Shown one piece after another: positions 1 through 11,330 of a DNA stretch of 64,000 nt. The DNA comes from Scleromitrula shiraiana (taxonomy: Eukaryota > Ascomycota > Leotiomycetes > Helotiales > Sclerotiniaceae): the NCBI GenBank assembly GCA_028455995.1, contig JABELC010000009.1, positions 1,116,001 to 1,180,000 of the forward strand. The letters run 5' to 3'. The first letter of the stretch is position 1, and each line of letters starts with the position of its first letter. Under the pieces are notes generated by a model. That model was not told the origin of the DNA and searched no databases. It saw only the letters and a program-made list of their open reading frames with translations. The position numbers and the translations under genes were made by a program.

Positions 1-123
1 CACCAAAAGTTAATACTTCATAATGAGTGAGTGAGAGAGAAGAGGGGAGAGAGAATATGATATTGGAAGGAAGTACAAATATAGAGGAAGAGGAAAAATA
101 ATAATAGTATAAAGTTACGATAT

Positions 124-294
124 TTGTATCATCATCATCATTATTACCATTATTATTATCATCATCATCATCATCATCATATCATTATCATTATCATCAG
201 TATCATTAGTATCATCAGTATTATCATCATCATCATCATCATCATTATCATTATCATCATTATCATCATCATCATTATCATCATCATCATTAAT
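124..294. repeat. ATC/ATT trinucleotide microsatellite
   Basis: Long imperfect run of ATC with ATT interruptions. It creates open frames on both strands (poly-His/Ile on one, poly-Asp on the other) that are composition artefacts. It lies well upstream of the first gene. Confidence 0.9.
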
Positions 295-903
295 CAGCAA
301 AAACACCGCCATCATCCTTCTTATTCATCTCTTTTGTTTTATTTTAGAATTTCTTCAAAATCCTTTCGATTATTCTTCTTATATCTAGGACTCCTATTTC
401 AATTCTCTTACAATTCTCAAGGAACATTTTACAGTATAGATAGTATTATTATTATTATTTATTATTAATCATTCAATCAATTTTATTTGTGCACTTCTTC
501 TCTTATCCTTTAACTTTTCAAAATTGGTCAATTTACTTGTTCTCTCCCATTCTTAGAAACCTGCCCAGATGGATTAAAATTTCATTTGAGAATGGGTATC
601 CATGGTTGAAGCGACAAAAAAACCCTTGAATTTAAACCCTTTAAACCCTTTAAACCCTTCAATCCTTCAACCCTTCAACCCTTTCAACTACTACTGAATC
701 AAATTATCATCTTCACTCAACTTTTACTACTTAAATGTCGACTCGTTGGTTAAGAACTCAAAGGGGATCCCGCACGGTTTGAATCTAGGGCCCTCGGTCT
801 TCATATTTTCAGTTCTAAACTCCGTCTCAATGAGTGGGACTGTGAATTGGTACTAGCTTCTTTCTACCTAGTAATGCTTTCTTGGTCTCCAGGAGATTCC
901 AAT
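295..903. other. Intergenic and 5' leader of the Afi1-like gene
   Basis: No gene is seen here. The stretch holds pyrimidine-rich DNA and a short run of repeated 'aaaccctt'/'caaccctt' units around 625-690. The last part, pyrimidine-rich up to the ATG at 904, is probably promoter and 5' UTR of the downstream gene and may contain a 5' UTR intron ending near 'tctccag' (885-892). Confidence 0.5.
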
Positions 904-3566
904 ATGGCGTCGGCACTTCCTTATGCGCCCTCATATCGAAAACCAAATTCCACCAACATGTCAATGCAACCGCCATTGCAACCATTGCGTCCTACTACGC
1001 GGGGTACAATAGGGAGTGTGACAACAAGTTCCAATGGAACTTTTCAACGACGAACCTCCTTATCTTCATTTCCATCTTCTCGCTCTCCATCCGCCATGTC
1101 ACAACGTCGACCTTCACGAAGTCCAAATCCCCCTCCTCCGATAGATACGGATCGCAGGTCTGATCCAAGTACAAATTCGAAGACTCCCTCAAGTGGAGTT
1201 TCCTCACAACATTCATCGTTATCCGCTCCTAAGAAATATAACCCAGATGCACACCCTACGAGGAAATTGAGATCACAATATCCCCGTGGGGATTCCGAGA
1301 ATCATGTAGAATATATACTTGTGGCGTCGTTTGATATCGATAAGGGTCCGGTTATGGAACACCAATACCCCGTCGCAATAACTGGGGATGAACATATGTT
1401 GGCAGAATTGATGTTGCCAGATCAAGCACATGTACGAAATCAGGATTGGACAATATTCTTTCTACACAAAGATACTAGTCAGGATGAAGAAGGAGCAGAA
1501 GAGAAGGCCGAGAGGAAACGATTACGACAAGAAAAGAGAAAAGCAAAAGCCGCTCTACGTGACACTGGAGATAACGATCAATCTACGGAAGATGAGAACC
1601 CCGCAGAAGATAGCGATGAGGATGACTCCGAAGATGATGAACCAGAAGGAGGAGAAGGGCCCCCTCTTATCTATGTATTGAATCTGGTCAACACGAAACA
1701 AGATAAGACTGCGAAGAGAGGGGCTGTTGTAAAAGCTATGGCAATATGTACTCGGCATCCATTTTTACACATTTATAAGGTCCGTTTTGAGATATTTTAG
1801 AAATTGACGTAATACTAATTTGGCTAGCCACTTCTACTATTAGCTCTTGAAGAGTATTTCAAAACACCTCAACCATCTACGCTAGCGCAGCTGTATGAGG
1901 CAGTAAACACTATGGATCTATCATTGATGCCTAGGCTGAGCCTACTAGAACGGCATCTCCTGCAAGCCAGCGACAACAAAGATCTATTTGTGGAAAAATT
2001 CGAGCAAATGATACAGATGCGCATGGCGGAAGATAAAGGCGAGTCGCTGGACGACGTAACAGCCTTATCCGAGAGTCCAGAAAGGAGGCCAGGTCTCATA
2101 CGAAATGGGACAAAAGCACATGTGCAACAAATTCATTCCACATATATGGTACCTCGAGATACTCATGAGTTCGAAACCAAAGTAATGTACAATGGGATAC
2201 CGATACCCATCAAGGTACCTGTTGCAGTTTCTCCTGAGACTGTTGGCGATTTCTCGCTCATCAAACTCATCCAAACCTACAATGATCCTCACGTGAAATC
2301 CCCAATCCCGTTCTCACTACATCCCCACCTTACGACTGGAGGGATACATACACATCCGATTACAGTATTGGTCAATGCTATGCTGACTCAAAAGCGTGTC
2401 ATATTTCTTGGTCATAATCGACCATCAGGCGAGGTAGCAGAAGCAGTTCTCGCAGCATGTGCATTGGCTTCTGGGGGTATTCTTCGCGGATTTACCAGAC
2501 ACGCATTCCCATATACAGATCTCAGTAAGATTGACGACCTTTTGAAAGTTCCTGGTTTCATAGCAGGAGTGACGAACCCAACATTTGAAAACCATCCTGA
2601 ATGGTGGGACGTTTTATGCGATCTACCTTCTGGTCGTATGAAGATCAGTAGTAAAATCGAACCAGCACCTCTAACAGAAGGATTAACCAACTTTCAACAA
2701 CAGAACCCAGCTTATGCAAGCGCGACAAATGTAGCAACATCTACGAATCAAGCTGCAAGTGATCCAACAGGTGACGCCGCATTTATGCACGATATCATCC
2801 GTAGTATTGCTGCTCGACATGGAGAGGGTGTGATTCGAGCAAAATGGAGAGATTGGGTCGTTAAATTTACTAGAATCGCAGCACAGTTTGAAGAAAGTGT
2901 TTACGGCGCAAGTGCCCTCTATATCGGTGTAGAAAGAACAGAAGCTGGAAATGAACATATTAGTGGCCACGGATACGTTTGGCCTGATGAGCATGCGAAA
3001 TTACGTGAACTAGCGGGTTGTGTGAATAGGATTGAGGGATGGAGAAACACAAGAAGCTACTACAGTTTCAAACAGGTATGCTTCGAATCTCATTTTTGGT
3101 CTGAATAATTACTCATAACAAATAGGATCTCGCCCAACTATACACCTTCCGACCTGTAAAATCACTCGATCTCCATCATCTCCATGATCGTCTCCGCACG
3201 ACAAAACTCACCCCCAACGTGAGTCGTGACATCTATCTCGCACTAGAAAAATACACGCACTCCTACGACGAAATATGTCAACTCCTCACCGTAGCACCCG
3301 AATCTCACGCAGGTCTCTTCTACATTGCTCTAGGCCTCTTCCACAAAGATAGAGACGTTCGAATAAAAGTTGTAGATCTCCTCGAGAGACTCAGTGATCA
3401 CGAAGCGGGTAGACACTGGTGGAAAGCTTTAAGTCGATTTGAAAAATTAGCTTTTATCAGGATTAAAAGAGAGGCGGAGGCGGAATTAAGGGCGAAGTTG
3501 GCAGGTGAAAAAGAAAGTGGGATTGGTGATGGAGAGGCTATGGTTCTGGGGAGGAGGATTAGCTGA
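904..3566 (+). CDS. Afi1/MesA-like polarity protein (DENN-type)
   Basis: Three exons: 904-1779, 1828-3075, 3126-3566, giving about 854 aa. Introns are GT-AG of 48 and 50 nt, and the first has a TACTAAT-like branch point. The N-terminus is Ser/Pro-rich and disordered. From about residue 135 the sequence EYILVASFDIDKGPVMEHQYP opens the Arf3-docking domain of Afi1. After the acidic linker (about 220-260) the frame continues HPFLHIYKPLLLLALEEYF across intron 1 into the 'stabilization of polarity axis' DENN region, with the typical VTNPTFENHPEWWDVLCDL stretch. In yeast Afi1 binds the Arf3 GTPase at polarized cortex, and A. nidulans MesA stabilizes the hyphal polarity axis; a hyphal-tip role is inferred. 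The start was set at 904 because MASALPY opens the conserved-looking part; an in-frame ATG at 847 is the alternative. Confidence 0.88.
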
Positions 3567-4325
3567 TTGATTGACTGACTGATTGATTGATCGCTTGTTT
3601 GTGTTGGGTTTTTAATCATGCGGATAGTGCTGGGTTGGTGCGGGTGTTGGTTGAGTTGTTTATGATTTTCATGAGGTCATGATCGCACGGCTGATTGGGG
3701 GGGGATGGAATCTTCTTTTCTCTATTGCAAGTTTCTTCTTTTATGTTCATTCTATTTGTTTGCTGGCTTGGGGTTGGGTGCAATATTTAAGGGATGACCG
3801 TAATGGGATGGGATGGGATGGCATTCGGATGGGATTGGGAGCGATCGCGCGATATATTTCATTACAGAAGCAAGCTCGAATGTCGAATATTGTTTAGATT
3901 CGAGAGATAGATACCCACAGAAGGAAGAAGGGAGGATAACATATGACGAGGCTGAGATATGAAAATCAGAAATAGATAGTGGGACGGGGAGAAAAATAGG
4001 AGTTCGAGATGAAGATGGAGATATGTGTGATGATTTCAAGAAAAACCCAGTGTGTGGAATGAAGATGAACTATAGAAAGAAAGACAAACAAACAGACAGA
4101 CAAAAAGAAAGAAAGATCATATTTCTTGCATTGCGTGTGCATTGCATACATATATATTGGCTCGTTATATTCGTTTATGTGTATATGTTTATGCTACAAC
4201 TTATGTATATTTTTACTACTATTACTTTCATTCTCCATTTCCTTTTCGCTTCTATAACGATCAGTTCAATTATTTGATGTCTGGAAAATGGATGGATGGA
4301 TGGGATAGATAGATAGATAAACATA
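3567..4325. other. Convergent intergenic region
   Basis: 3' flanks of two convergent genes. It holds GATT/GACT and GGGAT simple repeats (about 3565-3590 and 3800-3835), AGAA/CAAA purine runs (about 4075-4110) and a GATA/GGAT run near 4285-4320. No protein-like frame is supported. Confidence 0.55.
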
Positions 4326-5472
4326 CTAAGCAAATAAGTATTTAGCAGCATGATTAATATGATCGGCAGCAAAAGTTGAGATGAAAAAGTATGAGTGATC
4401 GTAACCCTTTTTGGATAGTTTGTTAGTTTTGATGTTATGTTTTAAAAAGGAGGGAGGAGCTGGATGGAAAAGACATACCTCTTGATATCTGAGAGTTAAA
4501 TTTTTATCATTTCCTGATTCTTTCGCCGCAGCGGCGAAGTTCTCGGGTAGTAGTTGGCCTTGCTTGTAAAAATTATCGCCGGTTCCCTAATATTTCTTCT
4601 TAGCAAGCAAATCATGCTACATGATCGAATACACTGTGATTTAAATCTACTTCTTCATTCCCATAATCCAAATGCGAAAAGGAAAGAGGGAAAGATATAA
4701 CTTACCACATCAATCAAAGCATCAAACTCCCCCTTATATCCCTTAATCAACTCACTCGCATCCCAATCCTTCCAGCCCTCCCTCTCCTCCCCAATATACC
4801 CCTTAAACGCCTTCTCACCCCACGGACACCTCGACGGATTCGAAATCGGCGCAAACGCGCTAACACTCTTATACATACCGGGGTTCTTCAAAAATAACGT
4901 CAAGGCCCCATGGCCCCCCATCGAATGTCCCATGATGGATTTCCTCTCGCCGTCTAGTTCGGGAAATGAGGAAAATAGTGCGGAGGGCAGCTCGTTGGTT
5001 ATGTAGCTGTACATTTTGTAGTTGGTCGAGTAGGGGGCTTGCGTTGCGTCGATGTAGAAGCCGGCTCCGCTGCCGAAATCGTAGGAGTCGTCTTCGCCGG
5101 CGATTTTGCATCCTCCTGGTTTGATTTGTGTGAGCTGGTTGCTTCGTTTTTTATGTGCTTGTTTTTTTTGTGGGGGAGAGGAGTTTTAAATCAGAAATGG
5201 GGAGTTTGCTTACTTGGACTGGTGTCTGGGTATACAATTGCTATTCCTTTTTGTGATGCGCCGTATTGGAAGAATCCCTTCTCGGCTCCATTGTCGCCCG
5301 TACAGGTTAATCCGGCGAGATAGAATAAAACGGGAACTTTCTTAGATTCAGAAGCTCCGGGTGGAATGTATAGATTGAGAGCCATATCGCAGGAAGTTGT
5401 AGATGCCGAGTGGGTTAATTTCAGGAGCTTCCCTCCGAAAGAGGAGATGGTTGCGGTGGTTTTGAATGACAT
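4326..5472 (-). CDS. S-formylglutathione hydrolase (esterase D)
   Basis: Hydrolyses S-formylglutathione to formate and glutathione, the second step of glutathione-dependent formaldehyde detoxification; cytosolic in known members. Four exons on the minus strand: 5472-5214, 5115-4706, 4586-4479, 4406-4326, giving 285 aa, the usual length for this family. The start MSFKTTATI is followed by the family stretch PVLFYLAGLTCTG, then DTSPRGC rebuilt across intron 1, GEDDSYDFGSGAGFY, and the nucleophile elbow GHSMGGHGALT. The catalytic His lies in GYDHSYFF near the C-terminus, and the Asp is expected around the GTGDNFY region. Every junction restores the family sequence; the last intron ends in AAAAG, a weak acceptor. 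No organelle signal is seen (the C-terminus is KYLFA). Confidence 0.95.
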
Positions 5473-6266
5473 TTTGGGTATTGTGTTCTACTCGTTTGAT
5501 ATGCTTATTCTGAACTATAAGATGAGGGAATTGTAATTGTAAGAGTGAGAAGATTGGGCAAGAAGGAAAGAGAAAATGAAGAGATAGAAGTTTTGTTAGA
5601 TTTGATATTAATATGACGTTTGAAGCTATTCGACCCCTCCTTCATGTATGGGAAAATGTACACTACCCCACATTTTCGGATCTTGTTCGGGATTAAATAG
5701 CTTTTGTTTTTATAGGTTTTGAGAACTCAAATAGGAAATTTATTCCACCATTGAACTGAAGGGTTTTGAGGAGAATGGAGTAAAGAGGCCAAGTGGTAGG
5801 AGCTGGACGATATTGTATAAATGGGATAGTATGATATACTAGGTACTTCTATGGAGATGAAAATGGTAATGTTCAAAGCTCAAGATATCTAGTTCTAGAA
5901 AGGAATCTTGTACTGATTGTATTATTCTAATTAGATATGCTAGCAAATCATACCCCCATTCAAAGCAAGCTTCTTTGGAGAGTAAGGAGTATACCTACAT
6001 AGTAGTTGGCTAAATACTTCTTGCAGGTTGAATGGATCAATAATTAGTAAGTGCCAGTAGATATTTCATACGATGAATTGAAGTCATCTGAAGATATCGA
6101 AGAGTGGGGAGATCCTCTAAAGGAAGCCGAGGCTAACCCGAAATGGACCCATGCCTGTATTCTTCTATCGCAATCAATATGGAGTCTCTTACGATCCGAG
6201 AACAACCAACAACCTCAATTCTTATCAAAAAAAAACATAACCTTCTGTCACGACAAGCCTACACAG
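5473..6266. other. Intergenic region between divergent genes
   Basis: Divergent promoter region of the S-formylglutathione hydrolase and the aminopeptidase. A frame open from about 6051 leads into the first aminopeptidase exon without an ATG before 6267, so the real transcript may start here. Nothing else is recognised. Confidence 0.45.
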
Positions 6267-8246
6267 ATGGATTCTCAAACCATCATGAGCTCTGCTACAG
6301 GCCCAAAGATTAATGAGACGCGGCCTGGTTCTAGTGGGACTTGGACTTGTGAGGAGGTTGGGGAATTTGATGCCTTGTAATTTAATCCATTACCCTATTC
6401 TTGAGAATCATGTACTAATTATTATCTTGAAGATCGATAGATTACAAGCCAGGCCCAGCTGAGAAGTACCCAGGTGAGTTATTATGTACCTTATTGTTGC
6501 CCACGAAAAACTTTCCTAGTGTGACGTTTCACATAAGACGGTGAACAGATTATTGGGACAATAAGATTTTAGACATCTTCACTCTTCCTATTAGAAATTT
6601 ACTCACATTTTGAAATATAGCCAAACTTCATGCGCGTCAAGTCAAGAAATTTCTTGGACTTGATGAAGGTCTCATTTATCTTCCAGGCCTGCCAAGTTTC
6701 AATTATGAAGATTCTGATATGGGACCTAGCTTCCGACAGCGTCGCTACTTCTACTACCTGACAGGAGTCAATTTTGCCGATTGCATAGTCACTTACAATC
6801 TCCATCGTGACCAACTCTGGCTTTGGATTCCACCACCAAACACCGGATCGTCAGTTATCTTCAACGGTTCCCGTCCTACCGCCAAAGAGATAATGGCCAA
6901 ATATGAGTTTGACCACGTGGAGAAATTGCCTCACCTAGATTCTTATCTGACTTGGTATGCGCATACTGAGCCTGGCAAGATTCTTCTTCTACATGGTAAC
7001 CAAGCACCAAAGAATATTGAGCTCCGAATTACCCGCAAAAATGGCTGTCGCTCCGTTATTAGCGAATCACCATTCGACTGTTCAAGCCTCCAGCAAGCCA
7101 TGAACGCTTCACGAGCCATTAAGAGTCCATACGAGCTCAAAATGCTTCGAAAGGCATCGGCGATTACGGCTCAGGCTCATACTAATGTTCTTCGTGGACT
7201 TCGACATTTAACTAACGAGGCTGAAATTGAGGCAATATTCACAGCAACATGTATTGCTAGACAAGCCAAAATGCAAGCCTACGGTGTAATTGCAGGCTCC
7301 GGCGAGAACGCAAGTACTTTACATTATATGGCCAATAATGAGCCGTTGAAAGGTAGACAACTCGTATGTCTTGACGCGGGTTGTGAATGGGAATGCTATG
7401 CTTCCGACGTTACCCGCACCATTCCAATTTCTGGAGAATATACTCCGGAGGCTAAAGCTATCTATGATCTTGTTGCAAAGATGCAAGAAGAGTGTATTGA
7501 AATGATCAAGCCAGACGTAAATTACAGAGATATTCACATGCACGCCCACAAGGTAGCTCTCAGAGGACTCATGGACTTAAAGATTATTGGTGGCGCGTCT
7601 TTTGAAGAACTCTACAGTGCAGGAATCTCAGTTGCATTCTTTCCTCATGGTGTAAGACTTTGAACCTCCCCCTTCTGTTATAAGACCAAGCTGACCAGTT
7701 CCAGTTGGGACATTACGTTGGTCTTGAAGTTCACGACGTCGGACCAGATGGTGATCGCATCACAAATCTTCTTTACGGCTTCAACAAACAAGCCGTCAAC
7801 TGGAGTAACGTATATCTTCAACTCCTTCCCGGTTCCGCATCAAATTCAACTGCTGGATCGGTTCTTGCAAAGAACATGGTTGTCACCGTCGAGCCTGGAA
7901 TGTAAGTTCTTCTTAACCTTCTTGTTTCATGACTTTCTGACCCGAACCCCAAAGTTATTTCTCCCGCTATGCCCTCGAGGAAGTTTACCTCAAATCCCCC
8001 AAATTCAGTAAATACATCAACCAAGAAGTCCTACAAAAATATTATCCAGTCGGAGGTGTACGCATCGAAGATGATCTCCTAGTCACGGAAGATGGATATG
8101 AGAATTTAACAACAGCCCCTAAGGGTGAAGAAGCATTAAAAATTATCAATGAAGGAAAAGCTCAGGAGGCCGAAGAACGAGAGGCCAATAGAAAGGCGGA
8201 GGCTTTGAATAGAAAGAAGATGGCGAAGAAGACTTGGTTTTGGTAG
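6267..8246 (+). CDS. Xaa-Pro aminopeptidase (M24B metallopeptidase)
   Basis: Predicted exons 6267-6376, 6433-6473, 6621-7651, 7705-7901 and 7955-8246 encode about 556 aa. An aminopeptidase-P N-terminal domain is followed by a pita-bread M24 domain. Dinuclear metal ligands are visible in order: D and D in DAGCEWECYASDVTRTIP, the His of HGLGHYVGLEVHD (joined across intron 3), the Glu of VEPGIYF (the ATT codon is completed across intron 4), and the Glu of GVRIEDDLLVTEDG. The enzyme removes N-terminal residues preceding proline; in fungi it serves peptide turnover, usually in the cytosol. The lysine-rich C-terminus ends KKMAKKTWFW. The second exon is only 41 nt. The start is uncertain: 6267 is the first ATG in a frame open since about 6051, and the 50 or so N-terminal residues are not conserved-looking. 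Confidence 0.9.
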
Positions 8247-11200
8247 ATAATTGGCGATGATTTACATATGCAAGTGGGAATTGTTGAGATTTTATTATAG
8301 GCGTTGAGTTTTATTTTTGCTTTGGATACTGAGTTTATTATGGAGTAATGGATGAACACCGCGAAGACTTTTCCTTTCTCTTCTTCGGACATGGATATAG
8401 ATATGGACATACATACGCAATACATTGAGAAAGATCATTTGGAAGATAGATACAATTCAACTTGTCATCTGCCCCCTAGTATTGGTACGTACCGGTACCA
8501 TAAAATCCCATCTTTACACTTGATCATAACAAAAATAAAAACGTGCATATAAATACAACGGCCCGTGTAATGTTTCATCTTATTCCTTTAGAGTCCAACA
8601 GCCACCCCACAGCAAATCTGTTTTTAGAAATCTTCAATTCAGAATTTATACGCACCGACATTTGCCATCCAAAGTTAGATCATCGCATGGGCTTGAAGGT
8701 GAGATCTCTCCACTCTATATCATATCATATCACAGCAATGAACGAGGGAAAGTGGCGTGTTGATTTTACCAGAGCCAGGAATGTATATTGTATATACTGA
8801 TTGGAAGTTTGGGGAGATTCACTGTATTGTTATTGTCACGTAAGTAAGTATTGGTATCAAAAGTTAGGTTTCGTTTAGTAGCTTCACTTTCCAATGACCC
8901 TCGAGGATTTGAACATCGACACAAGATAATAACAATTAATCGTCAAATACCATGGAGAGATCAAACTAGAACTGTGTGTTTTTTTTTTCTTCTTCTTTTG
9001 CCATATCACCCCCATACAGCCACCATACAATAGTGAGCAACTTACAAGAAGCCACCACAGCAAGCAGCACAGTAAAATCAACAATAAAAAACTTTATCAA
9101 TTAAATTCAAAATCCAGACTCCATTTAAGCCATATAACTTTGTTTTCTCATTTCTTAACGCTTTGACTCTTTACTCACATACAGCTCATGTTTTGAAACG
9201 CAACCCACCAACGAAAGGAACGAACTTATTGGATAAACTACGCGTACTAAATAACATGTGTAGTACAGATTTGGGGAAAAAGAGAAAGTGTGGATGCGGA
9301 GTTCACTATCGATGAATGGACGAATGGACGAATGGATGAATGGATGAACGGAAGAGTAGAATAATGAGGAGTAAACTTAACTGAAGTTCTCCCAACCAAA
9401 TGTGTACATCCGACTCTTCATAGAACAGCCACCTAGATCATCAATGACCATAACTGCGAATCTTCATGTCTTCAAGTTCAAATCGTAAGATCTTCCCCAG
9501 TGTAGTTCTCAAGCGAAGATCCATCAATTGATTCGTCTCGCCAAAGATTTCAGGGTCCACGATCTTTCCTACGCCAAAGAAGTGCTGTCATGATAGAACA
9601 TGAATCTATGTGTGTAAACGTGGCGTACAAAGAACCTTAGATACTTATCCCGAGGAAAATAATCCACGGAGCTAGGTACCCGTTCGCTGATCCCCCTCCC
9701 AACCAATCGGTATTTTTTGTTTCCTGATCATTGGAGTCTTGGTGACGCAACGAAACTCGAATAATGATGAACAAGCAAAAGATATGCGAGTATCTGTAAT
9801 GATACAAATGTGAAATGATAAACTCCCTGAAAGGGGGATCTTCACATGGGATGATACATGTAGACAAATCAGTACCGGTATTCATAACGCAGGATGATCT
9901 CAACCGTCATTTTAAAGGTATTGAACGATCGTGAATGAACTCGTGGAGGTATAATGACTAGATTAGTAGATCTAAAGGACATCGAATACTGTCGAGACTA
10001 TGCAACAAAGTCTTCGTCAAATTCTGGATTCGTTGACCGAGAATTGCCACCTATAGTCACGTATGGATGGACTTGCAATCTCGAATGTAGATACAGCTAG
10101 GATGCTGCATAATGCCTATATTGCACATTTTCGCTAATTGCTGTATGTAAAAATTATAAAAGTTCCAGACACATTTGGCTCTGACGCCTCGAAAAAAAAG
10201 GAAATAATAGTTCGGGACCCCGACATTCTAGTGAGAGGGGAATGTCCCATGTGTAATCTAACTATACTACCTAATTCTGGCTTAGACGTAGCGCTAGAGA
10301 GTTAAGAAACTTCCTAGCTTGCTAGCTCCTATTTTGGTGGAGATCCTAGCGTACATAACTTGGCAAGTTTGCCGCTCTTCAGACCATCCAAAGTTTACTT
10401 GTCAACGCGAGATGGCGCTTTCTGACTGGTTGAAAACCTGAAAGGCAATGGTCTTTGCGGAGTATTTACTTTAATACCTTCATCGACAAAAACGTGTACA
10501 CATTGCTGGCATGATGTGAGTACGGATAAGAATCGCTCCGTATTATGATGCGTAGCCTTTCTTTCAACGCTCATATGAACTCATACAGATGAGGGAGACT
10601 TCGTCTGACTATTTCCACTGCAGAAAAGTTGAGCGGAAAGACACCGGATTGAGCTGCAGTCATGCAGACTACTTTGGTCGTAGGTTGGAGGTGGGAGGGT
10701 TGAAGCTTTGCAGAGGTGATAGAAGCTATAGCAGGTCTGTGCTTTCATAAACTCTAGCTCTTAGATACACATTAACTTTAGATTCCAAATCCCACATGGG
10801 GAAGCTTGTGTTTGTCTATGTGCATCTCAAAGGAGTAACTACTTGTGAGCAAAAAAACACAAGAGGTCCGTGAGATTTCACTAAGCGTGGCGAAAAAAAG
10901 GTTGTATGAATGAATGACTTTGGCATATGCACTTACAATTGGACGTGCAGAAAGATAAAATTGCAAAGGACTTTCGCATCGTAACTCATGGGAGAATGCA
11001 CTGTGGATGTAGTCCTGCCAGACGCGGGTAAGGAAGATTGCTTCCGTATTTACGTGTTTCATCTCATAGAGACGACTTTAAAATACCAACCAGTTCGTTG
11101 TGTCTTGTCAAGAAAAACTTCAAATCATTTTTCATATAATGATATGTTCTCTAAATCACAATTTTCTCCATACCTATCAAACATTATTGAGGCGTTTTGA

Positions 11201-11330
11201 AAGGCTCGCCAATTTATGCTGATCCCCTCAACACTAGGATATTTTGTGGCTTTTTGGGAGACCCCTACTTTTATACTGACGTATTAAGCGAAGATCCCCT
11301 CACCCTTCCCGGTGGAACTTTAATGTCATC
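8247..11330. other. 3.1-kb region without a supported gene
   Basis: No convincing coding frame on either strand; the longest frames are under 95 codons, with no protein-like composition. Visible items are GAATG/GGATG-type short repeats around 9315-9350, a poly-T tract near 8980, and one TGCAACAAA motif at about 10001. It may hold promoters or non-coding transcripts, but nothing in the sequence shows this. Confidence 0.5.

Noticed and set aside
124..468. Poly-His/Ile and poly-Asp open frames
   Set aside because: Made entirely by the ATC microsatellite and its flank.
9637..11200. Short frames under 95 codons in the 3-kb empty region
   Set aside because: No splice-linked extension or protein-like pattern could be found.
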